This document shows positions 1 through 8,437 of a DNA stretch of 46,099 bases, one piece after another. The stretch's first letter is position 1. Each line of letters begins with the position of its first letter. The translations under genes were made by a program, and so were the position numbers. The notes beneath the pieces were generated by a model. That model saw only the letters and a list, made by a program, of their open reading frames with translations. It was not told the DNA's origin and did not search any database. This DNA comes from Burkholderiales bacterium (lineage in GTDB: Bacteria > Pseudomonadota > Gammaproteobacteria > Burkholderiales > Burkholderiaceae_F). The DNA is taken from contig OKRD01000132.1 in assembly GCA_900290335.1 (NCBI GenBank), positions 1 through 46,099 on the forward strand, in the 5' to 3' direction.

Positions 1-142
1 ATTCATGATCTCGTCTGCCGCAAGGCTCGGGATATCGTATTGTCGATCGGCCGCTCCGGGGTCCCGCCGATAGGATAATCCGGACACGAAAATCTGCATC
101 GCCGCTCGATCTTTCGGCGATCGCCGCGACGACAGGAACCGC
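1..142. other. Left-edge intergenic sequence
   Basis: No gene is supported here. The last 20 bases carry a plausible ribosome binding site (ACAGGAA) for the yihY-like start at 143. A GATAAT hexamer at 74-79 could be a -10 element, but I see no matching -35 at normal spacing. An ATG on the minus strand at position 6 could open a divergent gene leaving the window; too little sequence is visible to say. Confidence 0.4.
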
Positions 143-1441
143 ATGACTGCAAAAATCGTACCGACCGATCCGCAACTGGCAACGGCGATGCCCCCTACTG
201 CCGACCCGCCGGCGGGGTGGGGGCCCAGGCTCACCCGCGCCCGGGAAGTTCTCGAATTCGCGATCCACAAGGCGCGCGAGGCGCGGTTGGCGCAGGTTGC
301 CGCGAGCCTGACGTTTTCCTCGGTGCTGGCGCTGGTGCCTCTGCTGGCCGTGGTCCTTGCGTTGTTGACGGCCTTCCCGGTGTTCACCGAATTTCGCGAA
401 TCGATGGAGCGCGAACTGCCCAAGGGCCTGTTGCCAGAACCGTATGCCCAGACGATTCTGCGGTACTTGGCCGATTTTGCCGCCAAGGCCGCCGGGGTCG
501 GTGCCGAAGGGCTCGCGTTTCTTGCGCTGCCGGCCCTTTCCATGATTCTCACCGTCGACCGCGTCCTCAACGACATCTGGCAGGTTCATCGACACCGGCC
601 CTTAACCCAGCGCCTGCTCGTGTACGGGGCGGTATTGTCCGTCGGGCCGCTGCTGCTCGGGGTCAGCCTCAGTCTCACGTCCTACGTCGTCTCGATGTCG
701 GACGCTCGCATCGACCGCTGGGGCCATGGGCTTCGGCACCTGTTTACGCTTGTCTCGCCGCTGATCGCCATGGCGGCCTACAGCGCCGTCTATGCCCTGG
801 TACCCAATCGCCGGGTCTCCTGGCGCCAGGCGGTTACCGGCGGCGTGGTCACCGCCATCACCGGCGAATTGATGAGTCGCGGCTTTGCCGCGTACCTCAT
901 CCACGGCAGCGTGCTGTCGATTTACGGTGCATTCGCCGCCGTCCCGATCTTCCTGATGTGGATCTACCTCTCCTGGCTGACATTCTTGTTCGGTGCTGCC
1001 ATAGCGGCAACGCTGGCGCAGCTGCGCGCGACGCGCTTCGTCGACGTCCGGCGCGCTGGCAACCGCGCGATCACGGCGATCGCGCTCGTCAAGCTGCTGC
1101 TCGATGCCCGCGGCGCCGGACCGCTGCGGGCGATTCGAGCAAGCGATCTGGCCCGCACGCTGCGAAGCGACGAGGAGGATCTGGCGGCGTTGCTGGGGGA
1201 GCTCGAAACTCTGGGGTATGTGCGCCGGCTTTCACAAAGTGGCGACTTGGCCACGCATGAGTGGATCCTGACCTGTGACCCGCAAACGCAGGGGCTGGGG
1301 CCGCTCTTCCACCACTTCGCGCTGGATCCGGAGAACTCTCTGCTACAGCGCCGAGATCTGGGACTCCTGCCCTGGCTCGAGCCGGTCCTGCGCGGAGACT
1401 GGCTGCAGCGCGGGCTGGCGCGGATCGGGCGCGGCAGCTAG
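143..1441 (+). CDS. yihY: YihY/BrkB family inner membrane protein
   Basis: The 432-residue product is an integral inner-membrane protein of the YihY/BrkB (UPF0761) family. The family was once called ribonuclease BN in error, and its real function is unclear. After a cytoplasmic N-terminus of about 45 residues comes the family core (AQVAASLTFSSVLALVPLLAVV and several further hydrophobic helices) to about residue 290. The last 130 residues are hydrophilic and look like a winged-helix-type extension (DLARTLRSDEEDLAALLGELETLGYV), a common addition in betaproteobacterial members. The ATG follows ACAGGAA at good spacing. It is transcribed toward the deacetylase gene, with 57 bp between the stops. 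Family assignment is firm; molecular role unknown. Confidence 0.9.
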   Translation: MTAKIVPTDPQLATAMPPTADPPAGWGPRLTRAREVLEFAIHKAREARLAQVAASLTFSSVLALVPLLAVVLALLTAFPVFTEFRESMERELPKGLLPEPYAQTILRYLADFAAKAAGVGAEGLAFLALPALSMILTVDRVLNDIWQVHRHRPLTQRLLVYGAVLSVGPLLLGVSLSLTSYVVSMSDARIDRWGHGLRHLFTLVSPLIAMAAYSAVYALVPNRRVSWRQAVTGGVVTAITGELMSRGFAAYLIHGSVLSIYGAFAAVPIFLMWIYLSWLTFLFGAAIAATLAQLRATRFVDVRRAGNRAITAIALVKLLLDARGAGPLRAIRASDLARTLRSDEEDLAALLGELETLGYVRRLSQSGDLATHEWILTCDPQTQGLGPLFHHFALDPENSLLQRRDLGLLPWLEPVLRGDWLQRGLARIGRGS

Positions 1442-1498
1442 GCCCCGCAACCGCGCACTTGCTGCGTTCCTCCCCGCCAGCGCCCCACGGGTGCGCGG

Positions 1499-2410
1499 TC
1501 ATCGGCCCGCGGTCACCCCCGTCGCATGGGTCGGCGGAGTGGTCCTTGCGCTCAGCAAACGGCTCCCGGTCGTGAGCGTGATCATCGCCTCGGCCAGCAG
1601 GGCGCCGTACGGCGCGCTGGCAAGGGTGGCAAATTCCATCGTCCGGGCCACCGCGATCGCATCGCCCGGCATCGCGCGGGTCGAGGGATGACTCATCAGG
1701 ACCGTGCCGTCGGGGCCGCTGCGGACCCATTGCCGCAGCCGCCGCCAATACGCGCGCTCGTCCGCACGAAAGCGGTAGACGCCGACAAGGTAGGCGCTGG
1801 TAGCAAGATTCGACGAGGCGGCGAGCTGGCGCAGGCGCCGGTCGCCCAAGGCGGCAATGCTGCGGGCCTTGAAGTCGCGTACCGTCGGCGGGGCTCGCGT
1901 GCTGCGCAACCAGGGCAGGTCGGCCCGGTATCGTCGCAGCAGCGCGGCAACAAGTTCGTCGCGCACGACGGCAAACTGGTGCACGTGCTGGTGACCATCG
2001 ACGTAGTCCGGGCGCCGGCCCATCGCGTCCTCAAAAGCATCGAGCTGGTGCTCGATGGAGTCGCGCACCGGCGCGCGCGGCAGGGCGCCAAGGGCGCAGC
2101 GCGCCAGCAACTCGCCCAGCGGCCAGACCGACATGCTCCGGGCGGGGAACGCCTGCGTCAGGTTCAAGTGCAGCCCGACGTCGGCGCTCGGCAATGCCGC
2201 GCGCGCGCCGGGTCGCACGTCGGACGGCAAGGCACCGGCGGCGGAGCGCCACAGGGGGGAGTCGACCAGCGCGCTGGTGGCGGTAATGCGACCGCGCTCG
2301 ATCAGGTCGACAATACCGTCGACCGCGCCCGGGTCGAGGGCAAAATCATCGGCGCAGGCGATCCATCGGCGCGCCGTCGGGCCGCCCGATGGCGGCTCGG
2401 TGCCGGTCAC
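1499..2410 (-). CDS. ChbG/HpnK (YdjC) family carbohydrate deacetylase
   Basis: This 303-residue protein belongs to the YdjC/ChbG/HpnK family of metal-dependent deacetylases, which remove acetyl groups from N-acetylated sugars. The expected metal and catalytic residues are visible: the Asp pair D21-D22 in ACADDFAL, H81 in GLHLNLT, and H140/H142/H144 in DYVDGHQHVHQF. The GTG start at 2410 overlaps the stop of the upstream glycosyltransferase gene by 4 bp (GTGA), so the two are probably translationally coupled. That suggests it deacetylates a sugar placed by the partner enzyme on a lipid carrier. HpnK acts in hopanoid glycosylation, but no other hopanoid gene is visible, so I do not give that name. 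Confidence 0.88.
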   Translation of the reverse strand: MTGTEPPSGGPTARRWIACADDFALDPGAVDGIVDLIERGRITATSALVDSPLWRSAAGALPSDVRPGARAALPSADVGLHLNLTQAFPARSMSVWPLGELLARCALGALPRAPVRDSIEHQLDAFEDAMGRRPDYVDGHQHVHQFAVVRDELVAALLRRYRADLPWLRSTRAPPTVRDFKARSIAALGDRRLRQLAASSNLATSAYLVGVYRFRADERAYWRRLRQWVRSGPDGTVLMSHPSTRAMPGDAIAVARTMEFATLASAPYGALLAEAMITLTTGSRLLSARTTPPTHATGVTAGR

Positions 2411-3480
2411 CGCGGTGGCGCCGGGAGCGACGGTGCCGGCGCTTCAATCGGGCTGGCGCCCAGGCGCCGCGCGACGATGTAGCGGGGTCGCAGCTTCACC
2501 TCTTCGTACACCCGCCCGAGGTACTCGCCCAGCACGCCGATGAATAGCAGCTGTACCCCGCTGAAAAACATCAGGCCAACGACGATAGTCGCCCAACCCG
2601 CCACATCGCTGCCGTTGATGAGGTGGTCGACAACGACCCAGGCGCCGTAGCCCATGGCAATGACCGCGAGCACCGAGCCGAACAAGCTCGCCAGGCGAAG
2701 CGGCAGGTTGGAAAACGCGGTGATGCCCGAGGCCGCCAGGGAAAACAGCGCCCGGAGCCCGAAACCGCTGTGCCCGGCCACGCGTGCCGGCGGTGTGAAC
2801 TCGATGGCGCGGGAGCGGTAGCCAACCCAGGCATACAGCCCCTTCATGAAACGCGTGCGCTCGGGCAGCGCGCACAGGGCGTCGACGACACACCGATCCA
2901 TCAGGCGAAAGTCGCCGGCGTGCGGGGGAATCTCCACCGACGAGCCCAACTTCAGCAGGTAGTAAAAGACCCTGGCTCCGAGCCGCTTGAACACCGACTC
3001 CCTGCTGCGGTCCGCTTGCACCGCGTACACCATGTCCGAACCCTCGCGCCAGCAGCCGAGCATGGGCGCGAGCAGCTCGACCGGATGCTGCAGATCGGCG
3101 TCCAGGGTGATGACCACGTCGCCGCGAGCGTGATCGAGCCCGGCACCCAGGGCGGCCTCCTTGCCGAAGTTGCGCGACAACGCCAGGCAGACCACCCCGG
3201 GGTTGCCCAGCCACGGCACCAGCGCTGCCAGGGTTTCGTCACGACTGCCGTCGTCGACGATCAGGACCTCCCAGTAATTGGTCAGCGAACGCAACTGCTC
3301 GATCAGCGCCGGCAGCAGCCGGGGCAGGTTCTGCGCCTCGTTGAACGCAGGCACGACGCAGGAAATCGACGGGGTTCGCGTCGAACGGTCCGTGGGGCCG
3401 GCCAACAGGGCCGATTGGTCGCCACCTCTGGTGGCGACCTGCTGATTCCAGGCAGGGGCTGATTGATCGCGCGCAGACAT
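2407..3480 (-). CDS. GT2 glycosyltransferase, ArnC/GtrB/DPM1-like
   Basis: The 357-residue product is a family 2 glycosyltransferase of the polyprenyl-phosphate type. The catalytic GT-A domain begins near residue 38 (SCVVPAFNEAQNLPRLL), with the DDGS motif and the metal-binding DADLQHP. Two C-terminal membrane helices lie near residues 265-330 (LASLFGSVLAVIAMGYGAWVV and IVVGLMFFSGVQLLFIGVL), followed by EYLGRVYEEVKLRPRYIV, the typical tail of ArnC/GtrB/DPM1 relatives. It likely moves a sugar from a nucleotide donor to undecaprenyl phosphate at the inner membrane. I chose the ATG at 3480 because the frame upstream of it has no family similarity. The next gene overlaps by 4 bp. Donor sugar unknown. 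Confidence 0.88.
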   Translation of the reverse strand: MSARDQSAPAWNQQVATRGGDQSALLAGPTDRSTRTPSISCVVPAFNEAQNLPRLLPALIEQLRSLTNYWEVLIVDDGSRDETLAALVPWLGNPGVVCLALSRNFGKEAALGAGLDHARGDVVITLDADLQHPVELLAPMLGCWREGSDMVYAVQADRSRESVFKRLGARVFYYLLKLGSSVEIPPHAGDFRLMDRCVVDALCALPERTRFMKGLYAWVGYRSRAIEFTPPARVAGHSGFGLRALFSLAASGITAFSNLPLRLASLFGSVLAVIAMGYGAWVVVDHLINGSDVAGWATIVVGLMFFSGVQLLFIGVLGEYLGRVYEEVKLRPRYIVARRLGASPIEAPAPSLPAPPR

Positions 3481-3594
3481 GGCCGAACTGTACGCGAACC
3501 ACCCCAATCCTCGCCAGCACGCCGCGCGCGTAAAATGGCGGCTCCCACCTCGTTGCAATGCCTAGGCCTGCGACAATCTGCGAAACGCCACATC
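3481..3594. promoter_or_regulatory. Divergent intergenic region, promoters not resolved
   Basis: This 114-bp gap separates the divergent glycosyltransferase and FAH-family genes, so promoters for both should lie here or just inside the genes. A TAAAAT hexamer near 3531 and a TTGCAA near 3553 are the only promoter-like strings I see, and neither has a partner at standard spacing. No clear inverted repeat was found. Confidence 0.3.
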
Positions 3595-4296
3595 ATGGGA
3601 TACGTGTTTGCGGCCCCTGGGCAGGCCGTGGTGCCGGTAGTGGGAACGACGGACCTGTTCCCCGTACACCGGATCTATTGCGTCGGCCGCAACTACGCGG
3701 AACACGCCCGCGAAATGGGGTTCTCGGAACGCGAGCCGCCCTTCTTCTTCGCCAAGCCGGCCGATGCGGTCCTGGTCATTGCGGAAGGCGCCGTCGGGAA
3801 ATTGCCCTACCCGCCAGAGACATCCGATCTGCAGTACGAAGTGGAGTTGGTCGTGGCGCTTGGCCGACATGGCCGGGCGAATTCGGCGCAGGAGGCGGCG
3901 GCATTCGTCTGGGGTTACGCGGTGGGGGTTGACCTGACGCGCCGGGACCTGCAGGCAAGCCTGAAGAAGCAGGGCAGGCCCTGGGAGATCAGCAAGTCGT
4001 TCGATCTGTCGGCGCCGATCTCGGCGATTCGTGCGGGCCGCGATGCCGGCCGTGTCGATAACGGGCGAATCTGGCTCGACGTCAATGGAGAGCGGCGGCA
4101 GGAGAGCGACGTTTCGAAGATGATCTGGGGCGTGAACGAGATCATCGAGCATCTTTCGCGCTATTTCGCGTTGGCGCCGGGTGACTTGATCTTCTCGGGG
4201 ACGCCGGCGGGCGTGGGTGCCGTTGTGCCGGGAGACGTCCTTGACGGCGGGGTCGATGGCGTGGGGCGGCTGTCGCTGGAAATTGTCAGCGCCTAG
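3595..4296 (+). CDS. Fumarylacetoacetate hydrolase family protein, fumarylpyruvate-hydrolase-like
   Basis: The 233-residue product belongs to the FAH superfamily, which cleaves C-C bonds in beta-diketo acids or acts as hydratase or decarboxylase in aromatic ring degradation. The N-terminal FPVHRIYCVGRNYAEHA followed by REPPFFFAKPADAV resembles fumarylpyruvate hydrolases of the gentisate pathway (NagK type). Metal ligands are present: E82 and E84 in YEVELVVAL and D113 in GVDLTRRDLQ. The C-terminal ending SGTPAGVGAV is standard. The ATG at 3595 is chosen because similarity begins there; it has only a weak ribosome binding site. No other aromatic-degradation gene is nearby, so the substrate is uncertain. 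It converges with the TgpA-like gene, with 12 bp between them. Confidence 0.88.
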   Translation: MGYVFAAPGQAVVPVVGTTDLFPVHRIYCVGRNYAEHAREMGFSEREPPFFFAKPADAVLVIAEGAVGKLPYPPETSDLQYEVELVVALGRHGRANSAQEAAAFVWGYAVGVDLTRRDLQASLKKQGRPWEISKSFDLSAPISAIRAGRDAGRVDNGRIWLDVNGERRQESDVSKMIWGVNEIIEHLSRYFALAPGDLIFSGTPAGVGAVVPGDVLDGGVDGVGRLSLEIVSA

Positions 4297-4308
4297 CCGC
4301 GGAGGCGG

Positions 4309-6441
4309 TCAGGACTTGAGCCGGACCGGACGCCACAATCGCAGTTGCAGGCGCAGCCCACCGATGCTCACCGGCTTTGCGCGGGTTGCTTGGCGGGCGT
4401 ATCGAGCGCGCCCGATATCGGCCAGCAGTCGGCGCAGATCGGGCAGGCAGCCCGGATCGAGTTCTTCGGCCAGATGTTGCTCCATCGTCTGCAGGCCCAT
4501 GTTTGCCGGGATCTCCACCCCGGCACGGGCCAGCTTGGCGCGCAACTGCAGCACCAACTCCGCGAGCGGGTCGCGGGTGGCGCGATGGCGCATGGACACG
4601 ATCGCCAGCAGCGCCAGCAAGGTGCCGAGCACGGCGATGGCCACGGCCGCAACGTTCTCCAAGCTCGGGGTCAAGCCGATCCGGGACATTAGCGCCCGCT
4701 GGCGGTCGGCCGTGTACGAGAGGAACCACTGGTTCCAAGCGTTCTCCAGCGCTTCCTTGTTCAGCCGCCAGTCGCTCAGCCATGACCACCCGTCCCCGCT
4801 GCCGGCCTGCTCTTCCGAGCGGCGCTCCCGCAGGGTGTGCTCTATGCGTTCTGGAGCCACCGCGGCCGTCGGGTCGATCCGCTGCCATCCGTGGTTGGTC
4901 AGCCAGACCTCGGCCCAGGCATGGGCATCGGATTGGCGTACCGTCAGGTAGCCATCGATGGGATTGACCTCGCCGCCCTGATACCCGGTGACGACACGTG
5001 CGGGAATCCCCATGGCGCGCATCAGCACGACAAAGGACGAGGCGTAGTGCTCGCAAAATCCGGAGCGTGTGATGAAGAGAAACTCGTCGACCGAGTCATG
5101 GCCGAGCAGCGGCGCGTTGATGTCGTAGTGATAGGGCTCGTTGCGGAAGTGGTTTAGGACGGCATCGACCAAGCGCCGGTCGAGCGGCGTGGCTGCGGCG
5201 CCCTTGTCGAGGTCGGTCAGGGAGCGGGTGCGCGTCTTGAGCTCGTATGCCCAGCGCAGGGTTCGCGGGTTGTACCCGGCGGGCAACTGCAGCCATTCCG
5301 ATAGCGAAACGTCGTAGCTGGTCGGCCCGGCGGCGAACGAAAGAAAACTGCGGGCTCGATAGCGCCGGCGGCTGGTGACGGGCCCCATCGACTGCAGCTC
5401 CAGGGTGGGGGTCAGGCGTGCGTCGGTGGGCGTCAGGCGTGAGCTAGGAGTCGATTCCTCGTCCAGGGCCTGGATGAACTCCAGCGCGATTAGCTCGTGC
5501 GTTTGCGTCGGCTCCAGGGTCACCGTGTAGTCGACGCTGCTGGTCGGATCGTAGCGCACGTTCCCTGCGCTCGCCGGGGAGAACCGTGCGGGCGCCAGCG
5601 GCGACCAGGTCCGTCCGTCGAAGAGTCCGAAGACCGGCCCGCGCCAGTACAGGCTGCGCTGCTCGGGCGCGTGTCGGTCGAACTTGGCGCGCAACGCCAC
5701 CGTGTCGTTGCGCAGCAATTGGCTTATGGACCCCGGCGACATCGAACCGGACAGACCGGTTCCGGCCTGTACCTCGTTCGCGACCCCATGCCAAATCGGC
5801 GCCGGCAGGCGCGGGAACAGGAAGAACAGGGCGAGCGTGAGGGGCAGTGCAAGGAAGAATATGCGCGCCAGGTAGCGCAGCTTGCCGGAGAACGATATGT
5901 CCCCCTCCGGCAGGTTCACGCTCAGCAGGACGAAGAACAGCATCGCCACCGATGTCACCATGATCGCGGCCGAGAGCAGACCCTGGTCAAAGAGAAATTG
6001 CGTTTGCAGGACGAACAGGGAAAGAAAGACGATGACCAGCACGTCGCGATGCGCCCGCATCTCCAGGACCTTCAAGCCGATCAAAACGAGCAGGAAATTG
6101 ACGCTGGCGTTGCGGCCGAAGAGCGTACCGTGCTCGAGCCATACCGCGGTCGTGCACAGCGCCAGCAGCGCCAACATGACCAAACGTCCGGGCGCCGGTT
6201 TGAGCGTCTGCGTCAGCACCGCGCGCCAGATCCACATGGCACCGATCACGACGATGGACCACAGCGGCAGATGTCCAAAATGGGGCGCGACAACGACGGC
6301 GACCGCGAGCAGCAGCACGGCCTGGTCGCGTTGCTCGCGGGCGCCGCTGGAGACCTGCGGCTGCAGCCAGGCACGCACGCGCCGCGCGTACGCCTGCAAA
6401 CGAGGGGCTTGTTGCGCTGTGTGCGAAAGCGCCCGCGCCAT
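4309..6441 (-). CDS. tgpA: TgpA-like membrane transglutaminase (DUF3488 plus transglutaminase domain)
   Basis: This 710-residue protein has an N-terminal DUF3488 membrane region (about residues 40-210, several hydrophobic helices), a periplasmic transglutaminase-like domain and one C-terminal membrane helix near residue 600 (VAAVAIAVLGTLLALLAIV), followed by a cytoplasmic tail. The Cys-His-Asp triad is intact: C463 in RSGFCEHYASSF, H507 in SDAHAWAEVW and D523 in RIDPTAAV. Pseudomonas aeruginosa TgpA is an essential periplasmic enzyme of this architecture; its substrate is not settled. The ATG at 6441 lies 4 bp after the stop of the DUF58 gene, and moxR-DUF58-tgpA is a widely conserved operon. 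A short repeat (RLTPTDARLTPT) occurs near residue 335. Confidence 0.9.
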   Translation of the reverse strand: MARALSHTAQQAPRLQAYARRVRAWLQPQVSSGAREQRDQAVLLLAVAVVVAPHFGHLPLWSIVVIGAMWIWRAVLTQTLKPAPGRLVMLALLALCTTAVWLEHGTLFGRNASVNFLLVLIGLKVLEMRAHRDVLVIVFLSLFVLQTQFLFDQGLLSAAIMVTSVAMLFFVLLSVNLPEGDISFSGKLRYLARIFFLALPLTLALFFLFPRLPAPIWHGVANEVQAGTGLSGSMSPGSISQLLRNDTVALRAKFDRHAPEQRSLYWRGPVFGLFDGRTWSPLAPARFSPASAGNVRYDPTSSVDYTVTLEPTQTHELIALEFIQALDEESTPSSRLTPTDARLTPTLELQSMGPVTSRRRYRARSFLSFAAGPTSYDVSLSEWLQLPAGYNPRTLRWAYELKTRTRSLTDLDKGAAATPLDRRLVDAVLNHFRNEPYHYDINAPLLGHDSVDEFLFITRSGFCEHYASSFVVLMRAMGIPARVVTGYQGGEVNPIDGYLTVRQSDAHAWAEVWLTNHGWQRIDPTAAVAPERIEHTLRERRSEEQAGSGDGWSWLSDWRLNKEALENAWNQWFLSYTADRQRALMSRIGLTPSLENVAAVAIAVLGTLLALLAIVSMRHRATRDPLAELVLQLRAKLARAGVEIPANMGLQTMEQHLAEELDPGCLPDLRRLLADIGRARYARQATRAKPVSIGGLRLQLRLWRPVRLKS

Positions 6442-6445
6442 CGAC

Positions 6446-7456
6446 TTAGGCCGGGAACAGCGCGAGAGCCTCGAGGCAGCGCACACGCTGCGCCGGGCCG
6501 GGTGCCGTCGGGATGTGACTCCCCGGCAAGTTGAGGCTGTAGCGCAGGCCGGCGGCGTCGGCCACGAGGACCCAGCGCGTCAGGCGTGCAATGCGCTGCT
6601 CGACGGGCAGGGCCCGGGAAAGAACATCGAAGTCGAGCACGGTTTCCTCCCCCGCGCTCGATTCGAACAGCTTGACGGACAATTCGTCGCTACGCGCTGC
6701 CAGGCGCCAGGCGATCGACTTGAGCGGATCTCCCGCCCGGTAGGGCCGTACTCCCGCGAAATCATCGTTGCCGGCGACGACCCCGTTGGCAATGTCCCGG
6801 TCGCCACCGCTGCCCAGGGGAAGCGGCGGCGCATCGGTCTCGGGGGTGGCGTATACGACGGTCGTCATCTGCGGCGAAGCGTAGGCCCACGCCTCCCAAA
6901 GACCGAAGGGGAAGCGGGTCGAGATGCGCACCCGCGGGCACCGCCGCCGGCCGCGTCGGCGCGTTGGCAGACCGATGCTCACCCGCGCACTGCTCGATGC
7001 CGCCACATCGACCCAAACTCCTGGCATGGCCCGCTCCGGCTGACGGTGCGATTTGGCTCTGCGCCGCCTGGGCAGGACGAAGGCGAGGTTGATCGCGAAG
7101 CGGGCTTCGCGGGTCGGGTTGTCGATGACAAAATCAAAATCGGCGACTTCGCCGGCGTGCACCGGCGCAACGCGCTGTTCCCGCACGGCGAGTTGCACGA
7201 GATTGCGGTGTGTTTGGTACATGCCCACCAGCGCGATGCTCAGGACCAAGAAGGCCAGCAGGAAGCCCAGCTGCAAGTTGAAGTTCAGCGACCCGAGCCA
7301 GACGGTCATCGCTACGCCGGAAAATACCAGACCTGCGCGCGTGGGAAGGATGAATATCCGATTATGGTCGAGTGTGACGTCGCCGATAGGCTCGCGGTGC
7401 TTGCGCAGCAGCCACTGCACCAGTCTTGGCCGCACGCCGCTCAGTATTGCGCTCAC
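6446..7456 (-). CDS. DUF58 domain-containing protein
   Basis: The 336-residue product has two hydrophobic segments near residues 30-80 (VFSGVAMTVWLGSLNFNLQLGFLLAFLVLSIA) and a soluble region that ends in the DUF58 signature near residue 215 (NDDFAGVRPYRAGDPLKSIAWRLAAR). DUF58 proteins are usually partners of MoxR ATPases and resemble a von Willebrand A domain; they are thought to help assemble or activate other proteins. It is the middle gene of the moxR-DUF58-tgpA operon, 25 bp after moxR and 4 bp before tgpA. The start is a GTG at 7456. The MoxR/DUF58 pairing is established; its target here, presumably the TgpA partner, is inference. Confidence 0.88.
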   Translation of the reverse strand: MSAILSGVRPRLVQWLLRKHREPIGDVTLDHNRIFILPTRAGLVFSGVAMTVWLGSLNFNLQLGFLLAFLVLSIALVGMYQTHRNLVQLAVREQRVAPVHAGEVADFDFVIDNPTREARFAINLAFVLPRRRRAKSHRQPERAMPGVWVDVAASSSARVSIGLPTRRRGRRRCPRVRISTRFPFGLWEAWAYASPQMTTVVYATPETDAPPLPLGSGGDRDIANGVVAGNDDFAGVRPYRAGDPLKSIAWRLAARSDELSVKLFESSAGEETVLDFDVLSRALPVEQRIARLTRWVLVADAAGLRYSLNLPGSHIPTAPGPAQRVRCLEALALFPA

Positions 7457-7481
7457 GCGGAGGCTCCCGGAGGGGTCGGTT

Positions 7482-8405
7482 TCAGGGTACGGCGACCGTT
7501 TGCAGCAGGTGGGTCGCCAGCTCGCGGCCGTGCAGCGCCCGGCTGCCGTCGCGCGTGGCCGCGCGCAGCCGGTGTCCCACGACGCCGGGAACGACGTTCT
7601 GGACGTCTTCCGGAATGACGTGGTCGCGCCCGTCGAGCCAGGACCAGGCGCGGGCGGCGGCCAGCAGCGCCAAGCCTGCCCTCGGGCTCAGACCGTCAAC
7701 ATAGGCTCCGGACGAGCGCGAGTGTGCCAGCAGGGCCTGAACGTAGTCGAGCAGCGCGTCGGAGCAAAACACCTGCTTGACTTCCTGCTGGGCTGCGAGC
7801 AAGTCCGAGGGACGCGATATCGCCGGCATTGCCTTGAGCATGTCCCGGCGCGAGTCGCCGGCAAGCAGGGCGCGTTCCGCGGCATGGTCCGGGTAGCCGA
7901 GGGCAATACACATCAGGAAACGGTCCAGCTGTGATTCGGGCAGGGGAAACGTGCCGACCTGGTGCAGCGGGTTCTGGGTGGCGATCACGAAGAAGGGCTG
8001 GGGCAGGGGCCGCGCCATCCCGTCGATGGAGACCTGGCTCTCTTCCATCGCTTCGAGCAGCGCACTCTGCGTCTTGGGACTCGCGCGGTTGATTTCGTCG
8101 GCCAGCAGCACCTCCGAGAAGATGGGCCCCGGATGGAACGTGAACTGGGCGCTCGAGCGCTCGTAGACCGAAACGCCGATGACGTCCGATGGCAGCAAGT
8201 CACTGGTGAACTGGATGCGCCGAAACGGCAAGCCGAGCGATATCGCTATCGCGTGCGCCAGGGTGGTCTTGCCTACGCCCGGGGCGTCCTCGATCAGCAA
8301 GTGCCCGCCGGCCAGCAGGCAAGTCAAGCTCTGGCGGATCTGCAGATCCTTGCCGACAATAACGGTTGCAATACGCGCTGCACAGGCCTGGAATTTCTCT
8401 AACAT
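7482..8405 (-). CDS. MoxR family AAA+ ATPase
   Basis: The 307-residue product is a MoxR-type AAA+ ATPase. The Walker A motif APGVGKTTLA sits at residues 41-50, the Walker B motif LLADEINRASPKTQSALLEAME near residue 100 (D103, E104), and sensor 1 in FVIATQNPLHQVGTFPLPESQLDRF. The C-terminal lid domain (SPRAGLALLAAARAW) is typical. MoxR ATPases act as chaperones for partner proteins, commonly the co-transcribed DUF58 and transglutaminase products that follow here. The ATG at 8405 is divergent from the deacetylase gene starting at 8438, leaving 32 bp, so at least one promoter must lie inside a coding region. Confidence 0.92.
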   Translation of the reverse strand: MLEKFQACAARIATVIVGKDLQIRQSLTCLLAGGHLLIEDAPGVGKTTLAHAIAISLGLPFRRIQFTSDLLPSDVIGVSVYERSSAQFTFHPGPIFSEVLLADEINRASPKTQSALLEAMEESQVSIDGMARPLPQPFFVIATQNPLHQVGTFPLPESQLDRFLMCIALGYPDHAAERALLAGDSRRDMLKAMPAISRPSDLLAAQQEVKQVFCSDALLDYVQALLAHSRSSGAYVDGLSPRAGLALLAAARAWSWLDGRDHVIPEDVQNVVPGVVGHRLRAATRDGSRALHGRELATHLLQTVAVP

Positions 8406-8437
8406 TGGATGCTGATGCTTGGGAGGGGGAAAAAGTC

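Noticed and set aside
1-6. Possible minus-strand gene start leaving the window
   Set aside because: Only two codons are visible, so no claim can be made.
5882-7618. Open plus-strand frame of about 580 codons opposite the tgpA-DUF58 region
   Set aside because: It spans three conserved minus-strand genes and their junctions and shows no domain.
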